From Bacillus sp. AFS088145 (GTDB lineage: Bacteria; Bacillota; Bacilli; Bacillales; Bacillaceae_G): DNA of 64,000 nucleotides. The translations under genes were made by a program, and so were the position numbers. This document shows positions 15,980-24,988 of the stretch, in pieces (positions within the stretch are counted from its first letter, which is position 1; each line of letters opens with the position of its first letter). The notes below the pieces were generated by a model. That model did no database searches, was not told the origin of the DNA, and saw nothing but the letters and a program-made list of their open reading frames with translations. Location: NCBI RefSeq assembly GCF_002564465.1, contig NZ_NUUX01000021.1:283703-347702 (forward strand), given 5' to 3'.

Positions 15980-16774
15980 ATGAATTTATTTTTAAGAGAA
16001 ATGAAGACATATCGTAAATCGATTATTTTTTGGTGTATCGGAATTGTTTTTTTAGTAGGTAGTGGAATGGCAAAATATAAAGCTACAGCTTCCAATGGCC
16101 AAATAACCGATCTTTTTAATCAAATGCCGAAATCTCTTCAAGCTATAATGGGCTCTGGAGCACTAGATTTATCAAAGGCAAGCGGATATTTTGGCATCTT
16201 AGTTTTATATTTATATTTAATGGCAACGATTCACGCGGCAATGCTAGGCGCTAATATAATTGCTAAAGAAGAGCGAGATAAAACAGCAGAGTTTTTATTT
16301 GTAAAACCTATTTCTAGAATTAAGATCATAACTTCTAAATTAATGAGTGCTCTAGTAAACATTCTTATTTTTAACGGTATTACGTGGATATCCAGTGTAC
16401 TAATAGTAGGTAAGTATAGTAAAGGTGAGAATGTAAATGGTGATATAGCAGTGGTAATGGCTGGGATGTTTATTTTACAGCTATTATTTTTAGTAATTGG
16501 TTCTGCTATCGCTGCAGTTTGTAAAAATTCTAAAAAGGCTGCCTCTTATGCGACTGCTATTCTACTAATCACATTTATCATATCAATTGCAATTGATTTG
16601 AACGATCGGATTGAAGGCTTGAAATATTTTACACCGTTTAAGTACTTTGAAGCGAAAGATATTATGTATGGTGGAGGATTTAACGGTATTTATACAACTA
16701 TTTCGATCGGATTAATCATTATATTAACAATTGTCACGTATGTTTCGTTTAAGAAACGGGACTTACATTTGTAG
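15980..16774 (+). CDS. ABC-2 type permease, subunit 2 of TetR-linked exporter
   Basis: A 264-residue paralogue of the preceding permease: MNLFLREMKTYRKS at the start, KEERDKTAEFLFVKPISR in the cytoplasmic loop, and FKKRDL at the end. GGGAGGG lies 6 nt before the ATG at 15980; an in-frame GTG at 15974 is too close. About six membrane helices. It completes the exporter operon; no clear terminator was seen directly after it before the kyn promoter region. Confidence 0.85.
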   Translation: MNLFLREMKTYRKSIIFWCIGIVFLVGSGMAKYKATASNGQITDLFNQMPKSLQAIMGSGALDLSKASGYFGILVLYLYLMATIHAAMLGANIIAKEERDKTAEFLFVKPISRIKIITSKLMSALVNILIFNGITWISSVLIVGKYSKGENVNGDIAVVMAGMFILQLLFLVIGSAIAAVCKNSKKAASYATAILLITFIISIAIDLNDRIEGLKYFTPFKYFEAKDIMYGGGFNGIYTTISIGLIIILTIVTYVSFKKRDLHL

Positions 16775-16837
16775 GGAAAAGCATTTAAATAGAAGAATAA
16801 ATTGTGTCGAAATCTAAGATAGGAATATTTTGGATTG

Positions 16838-16866
16838 TTGACACTTTTTTTATTAAATATTATATT
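16838..16866 (+). promoter_or_regulatory. Promoter of the kynurenine operon
   Basis: A consensus TTGACA (16838-16843), 17-nt spacer and TATATT (16861-16866). A second TTGACA at 16876 lacks a good -10. No T-box or tryptophan-responsive leader is recognisable before kynU. Confidence 0.6.
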
Positions 16867-16946
16867 CAGAAAATATTGACATATATTATTAATCGCAATA
16901 CCTTTAATATAGTAGGTTATTTCTTGCAAGGGGGTAAAACAAGGGG

Positions 16947-18221
16947 ATGTTTCAACCAACAAAAGAATTTGCAGAATTTCTAGATCAAAAAGATTCATTA
17001 TCAAATTATCGAGATGAGTTTTACTTACAACCCAATACTATCTATTTAGATGGAAATTCGCTAGGACTGCTTTCAAAAAGAGCAGAACAAAGTTTACTAG
17101 ATTTATTAGATTCATGGAAGACACTTGCAATCGATGGGTGGATGCAGGGCGATCATCCATGGTATTATTTTGCAGAAAAATTGGGAGCATTAAGTGCACC
17201 ATTAGTCGGAGCAAAAGAGAATGAAGTAATTGTAACTGGTTCAACAACTACAAATCTTCATCAATTAATTGCATCTTTTTATCACCCAAATGGTCAAAAA
17301 ACGAAAATATTAGCGGATGAATTAAACTTTCCGTCAGATATTTATGCTATTCAAAGTCAATTAAAATTAAAGGGCTTTGATCCAGCAACTCACTTAATTC
17401 AAGTTAAAAGCCGTGATGGTCGAACAATTAGAGAAGAAGATATTATAGAAGCAATGACTGATGAAATTGCCTTAATTATTCTTCCAACTGTTTTATACCG
17501 AAGCGGACAATTATTCGATATAGAGAGATTAACAAAAGCTGCACATGAGCGTGGAATCATTATTGGCTTTGATGGATGTCATTCTGTTGGCGCAATCCCT
17601 CATCAGTTCCATGAATGGAATGTGGACTTTGCTTATTGGTGTAATTATAAGTATTTAAATAGTGGTCCAGGTGGAGTGGGAAGCTTATTCGTTCACGAAA
17701 AACATTTTGGGACTATGCCTGGATTAGCTGGTTGGTTCGGTTCAAATAAAGAAAAGCAGTTCGATATGAAGCATGAATTTGTTCCGTCTGATACAGTTGG
17801 TGCTTATCAAATCGGTACCCCGCATATTTTAAGCATGGCACCGCTTGCTGGTTCACTTGAATTGTATAAAGAAGCTACAATTGAGAGAATTCGCGAAAAG
17901 TCTTTACACAGTACAGCTTATTTAATGAGCTTAATCAATGAAGAATTAAATGACTTTGGTTTTACAATTGGTAATCCACTCGAGGATTCAGATCGTGGTG
18001 GACATGTTTGTCTTGAACACGATGATGCTGCAAGGATTTGTAAAGCATTAAAGTTAAATGGGATTGTTCCAGACTTTAGAGCACCAAACGTAATCAGATT
18101 AGCACCAATTGCATTTTATACTTCTTATGTAGATGTTTGGAATAGTGTACAGATCTTAAAGAAAATCATGGTTGAGAAACAATATGAACAGTTTAAGAAT
18201 GAACGAGAAATCATCGCTTAG
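16947..18221 (+). CDS. kynU: Kynureninase
   Basis: PLP-dependent enzyme that cleaves kynurenine to anthranilate and alanine. The 424-residue product has the kynureninase N-terminus (YLDGNSLG), the substrate-loop region [12 protein letters not shown], and the PLP-binding lysine in [11 protein letters not shown] (about residue 235), plus FDGCHSVGA. It is the first gene of kynU-kynB-kynA; the order differs from the kynA-first order I recall for Bacillus cereus. No kynurenine 3-monooxygenase is present, so the pathway ends at anthranilate, which can feed tryptophan recycling or secondary metabolites. Confidence 0.93.
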   Translation: MFQPTKEFAEFLDQKDSLSNYRDEFYLQPNTIYLDGNSLGLLSKRAEQSLLDLLDSWKTLAIDGWMQGDHPWYYFAEKLGALSAPLVGAKENEVIVTGSTTTNLHQLIASFYHPNGQKTKILADELNFPSDIYAIQSQLKLKGFDPATHLIQVKSRDGRTIREEDIIEAMTDEIALIILPTVLYRSGQLFDIERLTKAAHERGIIIGFDGCHSVGAIPHQFHEWNVDFAYWCNYKYLNSGPGGVGSLFVHEKHFGTMPGLAGWFGSNKEKQFDMKHEFVPSDTVGAYQIGTPHILSMAPLAGSLELYKEATIERIREKSLHSTAYLMSLINEELNDFGFTIGNPLEDSDRGGHVCLEHDDAARICKALKLNGIVPDFRAPNVIRLAPIAFYTSYVDVWNSVQILKKIMVEKQYEQFKNEREIIA

Positions 18222-18233
18222 GAGTTGTGTAAA

Positions 18234-18857
18234 ATGACATTAATTGATATTTCAAGAAGACTTGAAGATGGTATGCCTGTATGGCCAGGTGATACGAATT
18301 TTTCATTCCAATTGAGTTGGACAAAAGAGGAAAGTGGCTCTGTTAATGTTGGGAAGTTAACTTTAAGTACTCATACAGGAACGCATATTGATGCGCCATT
18401 TCATTTTGATGAAAATGGTAAGAGAGTCATAGATTTAGATCCTAATTTATATGTAGGAATTGCAAAAGTAATCGAGCTGATTGAAGTAGATAGTATTAAG
18501 AAGTCGGATTTAGAAGCTTTTCAATTCGATGGTGTAGAACGTTTATTAATTAAAACAAATTCATGGAAAAATGATAGCGTTTTCCCAGAGAGAATTCCAC
18601 ATATTGAAAAGGATGCAGCAGAGTTTTTACATGAAAAAGGCGTTAAATTAGTTGGAGTAGATGTACCTTCAGTAGACCCACTTGATAGTAAGGAACTAGA
18701 AGCACATCATGCTCTTCATCATGCAGGTATTCATATTCTCGAATCGATTGATTTAAGAAATGTAACTCCAGGTGAGTATGAGCTTATTGCATTACCGCTA
18801 CCATTAACAGATGCAGATGGTAGTCCAGTACGAGCAGTTTTACGTAAATTAGTTTAG
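18234..18857 (+). CDS. kynB: Arylformamidase (kynurenine formamidase)
   Basis: Zn-dependent cyclase-family hydrolase that removes formate from N-formylkynurenine. The 207-residue product has the metal motif HTGTHIDAPFHF (about residues 47-58) and the C-terminal LEAHHALHHAGIHILE, as in characterised bacterial KynB. GGAG, overlapping the kynU stop, lies 9 nt before the ATG at 18234; the gene is 12 nt from kynU, so translation is probably coupled. It is the middle gene of the operon. Confidence 0.92.
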   Translation: MTLIDISRRLEDGMPVWPGDTNFSFQLSWTKEESGSVNVGKLTLSTHTGTHIDAPFHFDENGKRVIDLDPNLYVGIAKVIELIEVDSIKKSDLEAFQFDGVERLLIKTNSWKNDSVFPERIPHIEKDAAEFLHEKGVKLVGVDVPSVDPLDSKELEAHHALHHAGIHILESIDLRNVTPGEYELIALPLPLTDADGSPVRAVLRKLV

Positions 18858-18870
18858 GGGGAAAAGGGAT

Positions 18871-19569
18871 ATGACACAAGAGCAAAAAAAACTGACAGAT
18901 TACGAGAAGTATATTCGAACAGAAGAATTATTAAGTTTACAAAAACCTGACGAAGAATTATTTTGTCCAGATGAATTAACGTTTCAAACGGTTCACCAAA
19001 TTGCTGAGTTACATTTTAAATTAATCATCCAATCAATTCATTTTGCAGATAAACATATGCGTGCAAAAGAGGTTACAAAAGCAACACATCACTTACAACG
19101 CATTAATAATCACCTAGTACATTTACCAGCAGTTTTTGATATGGTTAAACTAGTAAGTCCAAGTGACTATCATATTATTCGTTTAGCGTTAGGAAGAGGT
19201 AGCGGTCAAGATTCTCCAGGATTTAATGAAATCTTAAAATTAGGTCCAACACTTTGGCAGCCTTTTAAAGATTTATTAGATGAAAATTTACTTACACCTG
19301 TTCAATTACATCAAGATGCAGCTAAAAACTTTGAGTTATTCCAATTAATGCAAGAATTAACTTGCTTTGATGAAAGATTCCAATCATTCCGCAGACTGCA
19401 TATTCAACTTGTTCGTCGCATGATTGGTATGAATACAAAGAGCTTAAAAGGAGTTCCAGCAGAAGCATTAGAACGTGCTGTACGATTTGAATTTTATCCT
19501 GAATTATGGCAAACGGTTTGTGACTTAACAGATTTAACTGGATCAAGCTATAATCCAAAGCCACTTTAA
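18871..19569 (+). CDS. kynA: Tryptophan 2,3-dioxygenase, short form
   Basis: Heme enzyme that opens the indole ring of tryptophan to N-formylkynurenine. At 232 residues it is clearly shorter than the usual bacterial enzyme (about 280). The key regions are still visible: active-site His in FQTVHQIAELHFKL, SPSDYHIIRLALG with the substrate-carboxylate arginine, and the proximal heme His in RRLHIQLVRRMIG. The glycine/threonine-rich substrate loop (GTGGSSG in Xanthomonas) is replaced by MNTKSLKGVP. Operon position argues for KynA function; altered specificity is possible. GGGGGAAAAGG-type site precedes the ATG. Confidence 0.82.
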   Translation: MTQEQKKLTDYEKYIRTEELLSLQKPDEELFCPDELTFQTVHQIAELHFKLIIQSIHFADKHMRAKEVTKATHHLQRINNHLVHLPAVFDMVKLVSPSDYHIIRLALGRGSGQDSPGFNEILKLGPTLWQPFKDLLDENLLTPVQLHQDAAKNFELFQLMQELTCFDERFQSFRRLHIQLVRRMIGMNTKSLKGVPAEALERAVRFEFYPELWQTVCDLTDLTGSSYNPKPL

Positions 19570-19587
19570 TTAAATTGTTATGATAGG

Positions 19588-19624
19588 AAAAACAGATTCG
19601 ATTATTCGATTCTGTTTTTTTTTT
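19588..19624 (+). terminator. Terminator of the kyn operon
   Basis: AAACAGA and TCTGTTT flank an AT-rich loop with a duplicated TTCGA, followed by a T10 tract. Confidence 0.75.
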
Positions 19625-19695
19625 ACTTAAAGTGGAAAAATTGCATTATGGGTATGATAAAGCCATATGATTTTTTATTAGAGCGGGGTGAGTTC

Positions 19696-20580
19696 ATGGA
19701 GAAAAATCTTCAAAAGCAATTAGACTTTGCTGCTTTTTTAAGTGTTATTTCCTACTTAGTTCTTGCGACTGTAAAAGTACTTGTTAGTTTTTATACAAAT
19801 TCTAGTGCTCTTTTAGCTGATGGACTTAACAATGTAACTGATATTGGTGCGACTTTGGCTGTATTTATCGGAATAAGAATCGCAAGAAAACCGAGAGATT
19901 TAGATCATCCGTATGGACATTCAAGAGCAGAACAAATAGCTACTTTAATCGCGTCTTTTATTATGATGTCGGTTGGATTACAGGTTATTATTGAAAATAT
20001 TCGATCACTTTTCGTTGGAGAATATGAGACTCCGAATAGACTAGCAGCTGTAGTGGCATTTGCTTCAGGAATTTTTATGTTTGGCATTTACTTTTATAAT
20101 AATAAAGTTGCCAAGAGAACGAAGAGTAAAGGGCTTGAGGCATCAGCAAAAGATAATTTTTCTGATGCATTAGTTAGTTTTGGAACGACGATTGGTGTTC
20201 TAGGTGCTTCGATTGGTTTTCCTATTATCGATCCGATCGCGGCCATTTTAGTAGGTGCGATTATTTGCAAAACAGCATGGGAGATTTTTTATGATGCAAC
20301 CCTTCTATTAACAGATGGATTCGATCCAGAAGAAATGAATCTCTTTACTGAAACGGTTGATAAAGTACCAGGTGTACATAAAGTTGTAGATTTAAGAGCA
20401 AGAATGTACGGAAATACAACAATCGCAGATGTAGTCATTGAAGTAGACGGCGGAATAGATGTGAGTAAAAGTCACGGCATCACTGACCAAATCGAAATGA
20501 TCTTAAGTGAACAACATGGAATTCAATATACACACATTCATGTTGAGCCATTAAGGTCAGGGAGAGCAGGAAAGGATTAA
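19696..20580 (+). CDS. Cation diffusion facilitator (MneS/YeaB-like)
   Basis: A 294-residue CDF transporter that exports divalent metal in exchange for protons. Six membrane helices precede a cytoplasmic domain (about residues 205-294). Metal-site regions are ALLADGLNNVTD in helix 2 and AKDNFSDALVS in helix 5, with HPYGHSRAEQIA between. These motifs resemble B. subtilis YeaB (MneS), a manganese exporter, rather than zinc-type CDFs, so Mn efflux is a reasonable inference. GGGGTGAG supports the ATG at 19696 over the upstream ATG at 19648. Confidence 0.87.
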   Translation: MEKNLQKQLDFAAFLSVISYLVLATVKVLVSFYTNSSALLADGLNNVTDIGATLAVFIGIRIARKPRDLDHPYGHSRAEQIATLIASFIMMSVGLQVIIENIRSLFVGEYETPNRLAAVVAFASGIFMFGIYFYNNKVAKRTKSKGLEASAKDNFSDALVSFGTTIGVLGASIGFPIIDPIAAILVGAIICKTAWEIFYDATLLLTDGFDPEEMNLFTETVDKVPGVHKVVDLRARMYGNTTIADVVIEVDGGIDVSKSHGITDQIEMILSEQHGIQYTHIHVEPLRSGRAGKD

Positions 20581-20598
20581 GGCGGATAAAACAGGAAC

Positions 20599-20636
20599 GG
20601 GGGATCGGAAAAGAGTTTGAATTTTTTCGATCCCCA
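20599..20636. terminator. Hairpin between CDF and permease genes
   Basis: GGGGATCGGAAAA pairs with TTTTTCGATCCCC. The uridine tract lies within the stem, so this is a probable but non-ideal terminator for the two convergent genes. Confidence 0.5.
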
Positions 20637-20642
20637 TTCAAT

Positions 20643-21635
20643 TTAATTCATATCTTGCTTAATAAATACGATGAAAGAGATTAGTAATGCTGATATTCCC
20701 CATATTGATAAATTCATAATAGAGAAGTGCATGTTTAATCCCTCAATGGAAGGGAGTTGACCGGCTAAGTAGTCAGTTAGGCCAAGGTTTACACTAAAGA
20801 AGTATTTTGCTCCTGACCATGATGTAGCTAGTCCGCTTAGAACGCTTCCTGTTATTAAAGCGGCTAGCATAATACCCATTGCAGCTGGTGTCGTTCGAAC
20901 TAATACGGATACCATAAATGAAAGAGTTCCAATGATAATACAGACAAACCAAGCAAGTCCAAATGCCATAATGATGTATTGCCATTGAGGAATCAGTTGA
21001 ACTGAATCCGTTAGTAGCTGGTTATTTTTAATGATAAATCCTGTTAACACAGGTACTGACCAGCCTTTAAAACTGAAAACAAATCCTGAAACGACATATG
21101 CTAATACGCCATATAGAACGAGAAGAAAAGAGATTAATAAACAAATGGATATGTATTTACTAAGTAAGACCTTCCATCTTTTGATGGGACGGGTTAATAG
21201 TAATTTTATCGTACCGTCACTTCGCTCACCAGATATAATATCGATTGTGATGACCATGACTAATAAAGGGAGAAGTAGCCACCCAATACTTTGTTCAATT
21301 AATTTTCGTATAAATGTAGGTGCACCAGGTGTAGTAGGATTTATGTCGTTATCCAAATAATATTGCTCTTGATCAATTTGAACCTTTAACCAACTTTTCC
21401 ATTCTTCAGGTATTCCTGATGAATTTAATCTATTTTGCTGGTCGACTATTTTTTGTTGAAGTGCTACCTTCCAATTATCAGTACCAAGTCTTTTAATTGT
21501 TTCTTCAGTTTGCTGCAGTTGAGCATAAACAAAAATAGGGATTAACACTGCTAAAATAAAAAAGATAACAAGTATTCTTCTTTTCCGAACCATTTTTTCA
21601 ATTTCGTTAAAGACGAGTCTAATTAGTTCAGCCAC
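20643..21635 (-). CDS. ABC-2 type permease (BcrB-like), second module
   Basis: A 330-residue permease related to that at 12107-13072: first helix near the N-terminus, a large outer loop (about residues 40-115), five further helices, cytoplasmic IKLLLTRPIKRW. It starts with GTG at 21635, 8 nt from GGAGG, which lies inside the last codons of the ATPase; the two frames overlap by 8 nt. With the ATPase and the GDSL gene it forms a three-gene operon on the minus strand. Export of peptides or antibiotics is likely; substrate unknown. Confidence 0.85.
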   Translation of the reverse strand: MAELIRLVFNEIEKMVRKRRILVIFFILAVLIPIFVYAQLQQTEETIKRLGTDNWKVALQQKIVDQQNRLNSSGIPEEWKSWLKVQIDQEQYYLDNDINPTTPGAPTFIRKLIEQSIGWLLLPLLVMVITIDIISGERSDGTIKLLLTRPIKRWKVLLSKYISICLLISFLLVLYGVLAYVVSGFVFSFKGWSVPVLTGFIIKNNQLLTDSVQLIPQWQYIIMAFGLAWFVCIIIGTLSFMVSVLVRTTPAAMGIMLAALITGSVLSGLATSWSGAKYFFSVNLGLTDYLAGQLPSIEGLNMHFSIMNLSIWGISALLISFIVFIKQDMN

Positions 21636-22545
21636 GAACTTCGCCTCCAGTCATTTCCATAAATAGATCTTCCAATGTTTCAGACATTGTTTTAACGCCA
21701 TTCACTTGTATATTTTGTGCTACGAATTGTTGAATGATCTCATTTATTTTAAGAGGAGACATTCGGCATAGTATAAGCTCATCCTTTACTATGATATCTT
21801 GAATCGTAGAATCCTTTTTTAATAAATCTAGCCCTTTCTGTATTGGAGAAACTCGCCATTCAACTCTTTCAGCAGCTTCCTTTACTAATTCTTTTACTGT
21901 TGAAACTCTAACCATTTTCCCTTTATTTATAATTCCTACGCGATCACAAATCATTTCGATTTCACTTAATAAATGACTTGAAATAAAAACACTTATATTT
22001 TGCTCTTTTACAAGCATATGAATAAATTCACGTAATTCACGAATACCGGATGGGTCTAATCCATTAGTAGGTTCATCTAGAATAAGAAGTTTAGGGCCTC
22101 CAAGTAATGCTTGAGCAATCCCCAATCTTTGTTTCATTCCGAGTGAATACGTTTTAACCTTTTCATGAATCCGATCTGTTAATTTTACTAAATTTACGAC
22201 TTCGCTTATTTTTTTCTCATCTTTAATTCCTAACATTCTCGCAAATTGATTTAGATTTTCCCATCCAGTTAAATAACCGTATAATTCGGGATTCTCTACA
22301 ATACATCCAATTTGTCGCATTGCTTCTTTGAAATGAGTTTTAACTGGATAACCAGCAATTTCAATTGTTCCTTTTGTTGGTTTGATTAGCCCCACTAGCA
22401 TTCGAATAGTTGTTGTTTTTCCAGCCCCATTTGGACCTAGAAAGCCAAATACTTCACCTTCATAAACTTCAAATGAAACTTTATCGACTAATACTTTTCC
22501 TTTTATACTCTTTGTAATACCCTCTAATTTAAGCACTTTATTCAT
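21628..22545 (-). CDS. ABC transporter ATP-binding protein (BcrA-like), second module
   Basis: A 305-residue ATPase with Walker A GPNGAGKTT, signature YSLGMKQRLGIAQ, Walker B LLILDEPTNGLDPSG and H-loop ISSHLL. It ends in ETLEDLFMEMTGGEVRG; the TGG codons supply the ribosome binding site of the permease. The ATG at 22545 has GAGGTGAG about 6 nt upstream and overlaps the end of the GDSL gene by 8 nt. It is paralogous to the ATPase at 11191-12114, so the window carries two copies of this exporter type. Confidence 0.88.
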   Translation of the reverse strand: MNKVLKLEGITKSIKGKVLVDKVSFEVYEGEVFGFLGPNGAGKTTTIRMLVGLIKPTKGTIEIAGYPVKTHFKEAMRQIGCIVENPELYGYLTGWENLNQFARMLGIKDEKKISEVVNLVKLTDRIHEKVKTYSLGMKQRLGIAQALLGGPKLLILDEPTNGLDPSGIRELREFIHMLVKEQNISVFISSHLLSEIEMICDRVGIINKGKMVRVSTVKELVKEAAERVEWRVSPIQKGLDLLKKDSTIQDIIVKDELILCRMSPLKINEIIQQFVAQNIQVNGVKTMSETLEDLFMEMTGGEVRG

Positions 22546-23356
22546 TCGACTCACCTCGAAGCTGACTTCCTATTTTACTAGTTAAGCGATTGGCCATTTC
22601 AATATAACCGTCTTTGTTCGGATGAAAATGGTCAGTGTACAAATATTTCTTTTCTTCGTTAAAAAATAAATCGAATGTTGGAATGACGTATGCATTAGTA
22701 GTTTGAAGTACCGATAATTCAAGTAGATTGTTCCATCTAGATACAAAGCTTGACGATGCATCTAATCCTTGAACATTATGAAATGGATTATAATATCCAA
22801 ACGCATAAATAGATGCTGTAGTATTTTTTTGACGTATTAGTTTAAAAATTGATTGTAGATTATTTTTAAACGTTTTTTCATCTGGTCGATATGTCTTTAA
22901 AAATTGTTCGTTTAATTGATTAGCGCCAGGAAATAAATCATTACTTCCTATGGAAAGAACGATTATGTCTGCGGAGCCAATCGTTTCTTGTATATTTTTT
23001 TTCTTTAAATCATTAAGTAAATTTGATGTTTTTGCACCACTAACAGCTAAATTCGTGATCGTTGTTGGTTGTTTATACTCTTTTTGTAGAATGGTTTTTA
23101 ATCTTCCTACATAACCTGTTCCTTCATCATCGCCGACACCACGAGTAAGTGAATCTCCTAATGCAACAATCTTCAGTTTATTATTTTTGTGAACACTGTC
23201 ATTTTGATTATTTTTCTGTGCATTATTATTCACGATTAGTTTGCTCTTTTGAGGATTTAAAACTGAATAAGCACCTTTCACGAAGCCATATGATAATAAA
23301 AGAAAACAAAGTAATGAAATGAACATGATAAACCGAACAAAATGATTGTATTTCAA
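22538..23356 (-). CDS. GDSL/SGNH-type lipase-esterase, membrane-anchored or secreted
   Basis: A 272-residue SGNH hydrolase with an N-terminal hydrophobic helix (about residues 8-30) that anchors or exports it. All four blocks are visible: GDSLTRG (Ser), NLAVSGAK (Gly), LSIGSNDLF (Asn) and DHFHPNKDGY (catalytic Asp and His). It acts outside the cell on ester substrates, possibly lipids or wall acyl groups. The start is a TTG at 23356 behind GGTGGTG. It overlaps the downstream ABC ATPase gene, so the three are probably co-transcribed; the functional link is unclear. Confidence 0.85.
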   Translation of the reverse strand: MKYNHFVRFIMFISLLCFLLLSYGFVKGAYSVLNPQKSKLIVNNNAQKNNQNDSVHKNNKLKIVALGDSLTRGVGDDEGTGYVGRLKTILQKEYKQPTTITNLAVSGAKTSNLLNDLKKKNIQETIGSADIIVLSIGSNDLFPGANQLNEQFLKTYRPDEKTFKNNLQSIFKLIRQKNTTASIYAFGYYNPFHNVQGLDASSSFVSRWNNLLELSVLQTTNAYVIPTFDLFFNEEKKYLYTDHFHPNKDGYIEMANRLTSKIGSQLRGESNE

Positions 23357-23428
23357 ATTTTACACCACCAAAAAAGGAAAAATTTTCATTATAAAATCAT
23401 TATTACCATAATAAAATTAGATTTGCAC

Positions 23429-23462
23429 GAAAAAACCTGTCCTCAAAAAAAAGAAGACAGGT
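23429..23462 (-). terminator. Terminator of the formate/nitrite transporter gene
   Basis: On the minus strand ACCTGTC and GACAGGT pair around a T-rich loop and run into TTTTTT. Confidence 0.8.
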
Positions 23463-23471
23463 AGATTCGTT

Positions 23472-24275
23472 TTATGAAGCACGTTTTAATTCTTTTACTT
23501 CTACTTTTTGTTCATTATTCAAGAAGTAATATGCCATTCCGACTCCAACTGAACCACCAATCATATTTCCAAGTGTAACTGGAATTAAATTATGCAGTAC
23601 ATCACCAAATGTAAAGGCTACATTATGAGGCATAATATAGGATAATGTGAAGACAGCTATATTTGCGATACTGTGTTCATAACCAGAGAAGAAGAAAGCA
23701 AATACTAATAAAAAGATCAGTAACATTTTTGCTAAATCATCTTTAAACCTTGTTGGTAAAAAGCAAGCAAGACAGACAAGCCAATTACATAAAATACCTT
23801 TAAAAAATAAGTGGAAAAATGATGCGTGAATTTTATGGTCAACTACACCTGTTAAAAAATGATCGGCAGGAAAATCTTTTGCCAAACCTGTTAAAAAATA
23901 AATAATCGCAAAAATAAATGCTCCAATAATATTGCCAGAGTAACATACAATCCAGTTTTTTACTAAATCTAATTTTGTAGTTTTTTTAGCTAAAGTTGAA
24001 AACGTAAAATACATCGTATTACTAGTAAATAACTCTCCACCACCATAAATAATCATAATTAATGCTGTAGAGAAAACTAGTGGATAAGCCACAGATGAAA
24101 ATGGTGAATTTTGTAATCTAAATAATTCGGCTAATTTTAAACAGACAATGAGAATAAAGCTTATATAAATAGATGCTAAGGCAGCACGAGTTAAATATTT
24201 AATTAAGCTTTGGTCTAGTATTTTCTTTTTTTTAAGAGCTAAATCAATACAATATTGGATACTATCTCGTTCCAA
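23472..24275 (-). CDS. Formate/nitrite transporter family protein
   Basis: A 267-residue member of the FNT family of pentameric channels for formate, nitrite or related anions. Six helices are predicted. Signatures are LFTSNTMYF, WIVCYSGNIIGA, SGYEHSIANIAVF (which contains the pore His of FNTs) and NLIPVTLGNMIGG. It is a single gene with no pyruvate-formate lyase or nitrite reductase beside it, so the anion cannot be named; similarity in layout to B. subtilis YrhG/YwcJ is noted. No clear FNR or Rex site was found upstream. Confidence 0.87.
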   Translation of the reverse strand: MERDSIQYCIDLALKKKKILDQSLIKYLTRAALASIYISFILIVCLKLAELFRLQNSPFSSVAYPLVFSTALIMIIYGGGELFTSNTMYFTFSTLAKKTTKLDLVKNWIVCYSGNIIGAFIFAIIYFLTGLAKDFPADHFLTGVVDHKIHASFFHLFFKGILCNWLVCLACFLPTRFKDDLAKMLLIFLLVFAFFFSGYEHSIANIAVFTLSYIMPHNVAFTFGDVLHNLIPVTLGNMIGGSVGVGMAYYFLNNEQKVEVKELKRAS

Positions 24276-24536
24276 ATGGTTTCACTCCCTATACGCTCTT
24301 TGATTAACACATACATAGTATACAAACAAAAAATGCCGATAAGATTGTGAAGTTATGAACAAATTATGAAATTGAACAAGTTATATACTATTTATTATTT
24401 TTACTTTACATTTTTAAATAATCACCGTAAAACTGGTTGAAGATATAATATAATTTCATAGTAAACAAGTTTAGGTAAAAGGAAAAATTTAAAATAGATT
24501 TTGAAAACTTACTAATAAATGGAGAGGTGATTTCGT

Positions 24537-24800
24537 TTGGAAAATGAATTTGAAGCAAAATTTGATGCGCTACTAAAAAAATATACGGAATTGTTATTAG
24601 GAGATTGGTCAGAAGAAAAACAAGCAAAAGTGGAAAAGTGGGTTATGTATACATACATATCAAAATCAATGCCCGCATTAGTAAAACATTGGAATGATAC
24701 ATATCCTCAAGCTAAAGATGAAGTTGTTAATTTAATAAAAGAGATAAAAACGTTAAATGACCAGCATAGAGAAGCGATGGCTAACAAAAATAAGCAATAA
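24537..24800 (+). CDS. yusU: YusU-like protein (DUF2573)
   Basis: An 87-residue hydrophilic, helical protein matching the YusU/DUF2573 pattern: FDALLKKYTELLLG near the start and KWVMYTYISKSMPALVKHWN in the middle. Function unknown. It begins with TTG at 24537 behind GGAGAGGTGA. B. subtilis yusU lies in the same wider neighbourhood as fad and yusM genes, which supports orthology. Confidence 0.75.
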   Translation: MENEFEAKFDALLKKYTELLLGDWSEEKQAKVEKWVMYTYISKSMPALVKHWNDTYPQAKDEVVNLIKEIKTLNDQHREAMANKNKQ

Positions 24801-24988
24801 TATTTATCCATAATTTTCAAAGATGACGATATATATAAATTATGATAATATAATATTAAGTAAGGGCATACATTTTTCAATAAACAAAATTCGACAAATT
24901 ATTAAATAATTGTTTTAACAAATTTCAATAGATGATACATTAGTAATATATATAGAGAAAAGTAAAGTTTAATTTTGGGGGTAGAGTA

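Noticed and set aside
24276-24400. TTGTGAAG near 24340 considered as an FNR or Rex site for the formate/nitrite channel
   Set aside because: Only one half-site is present; the second half does not match either consensus.
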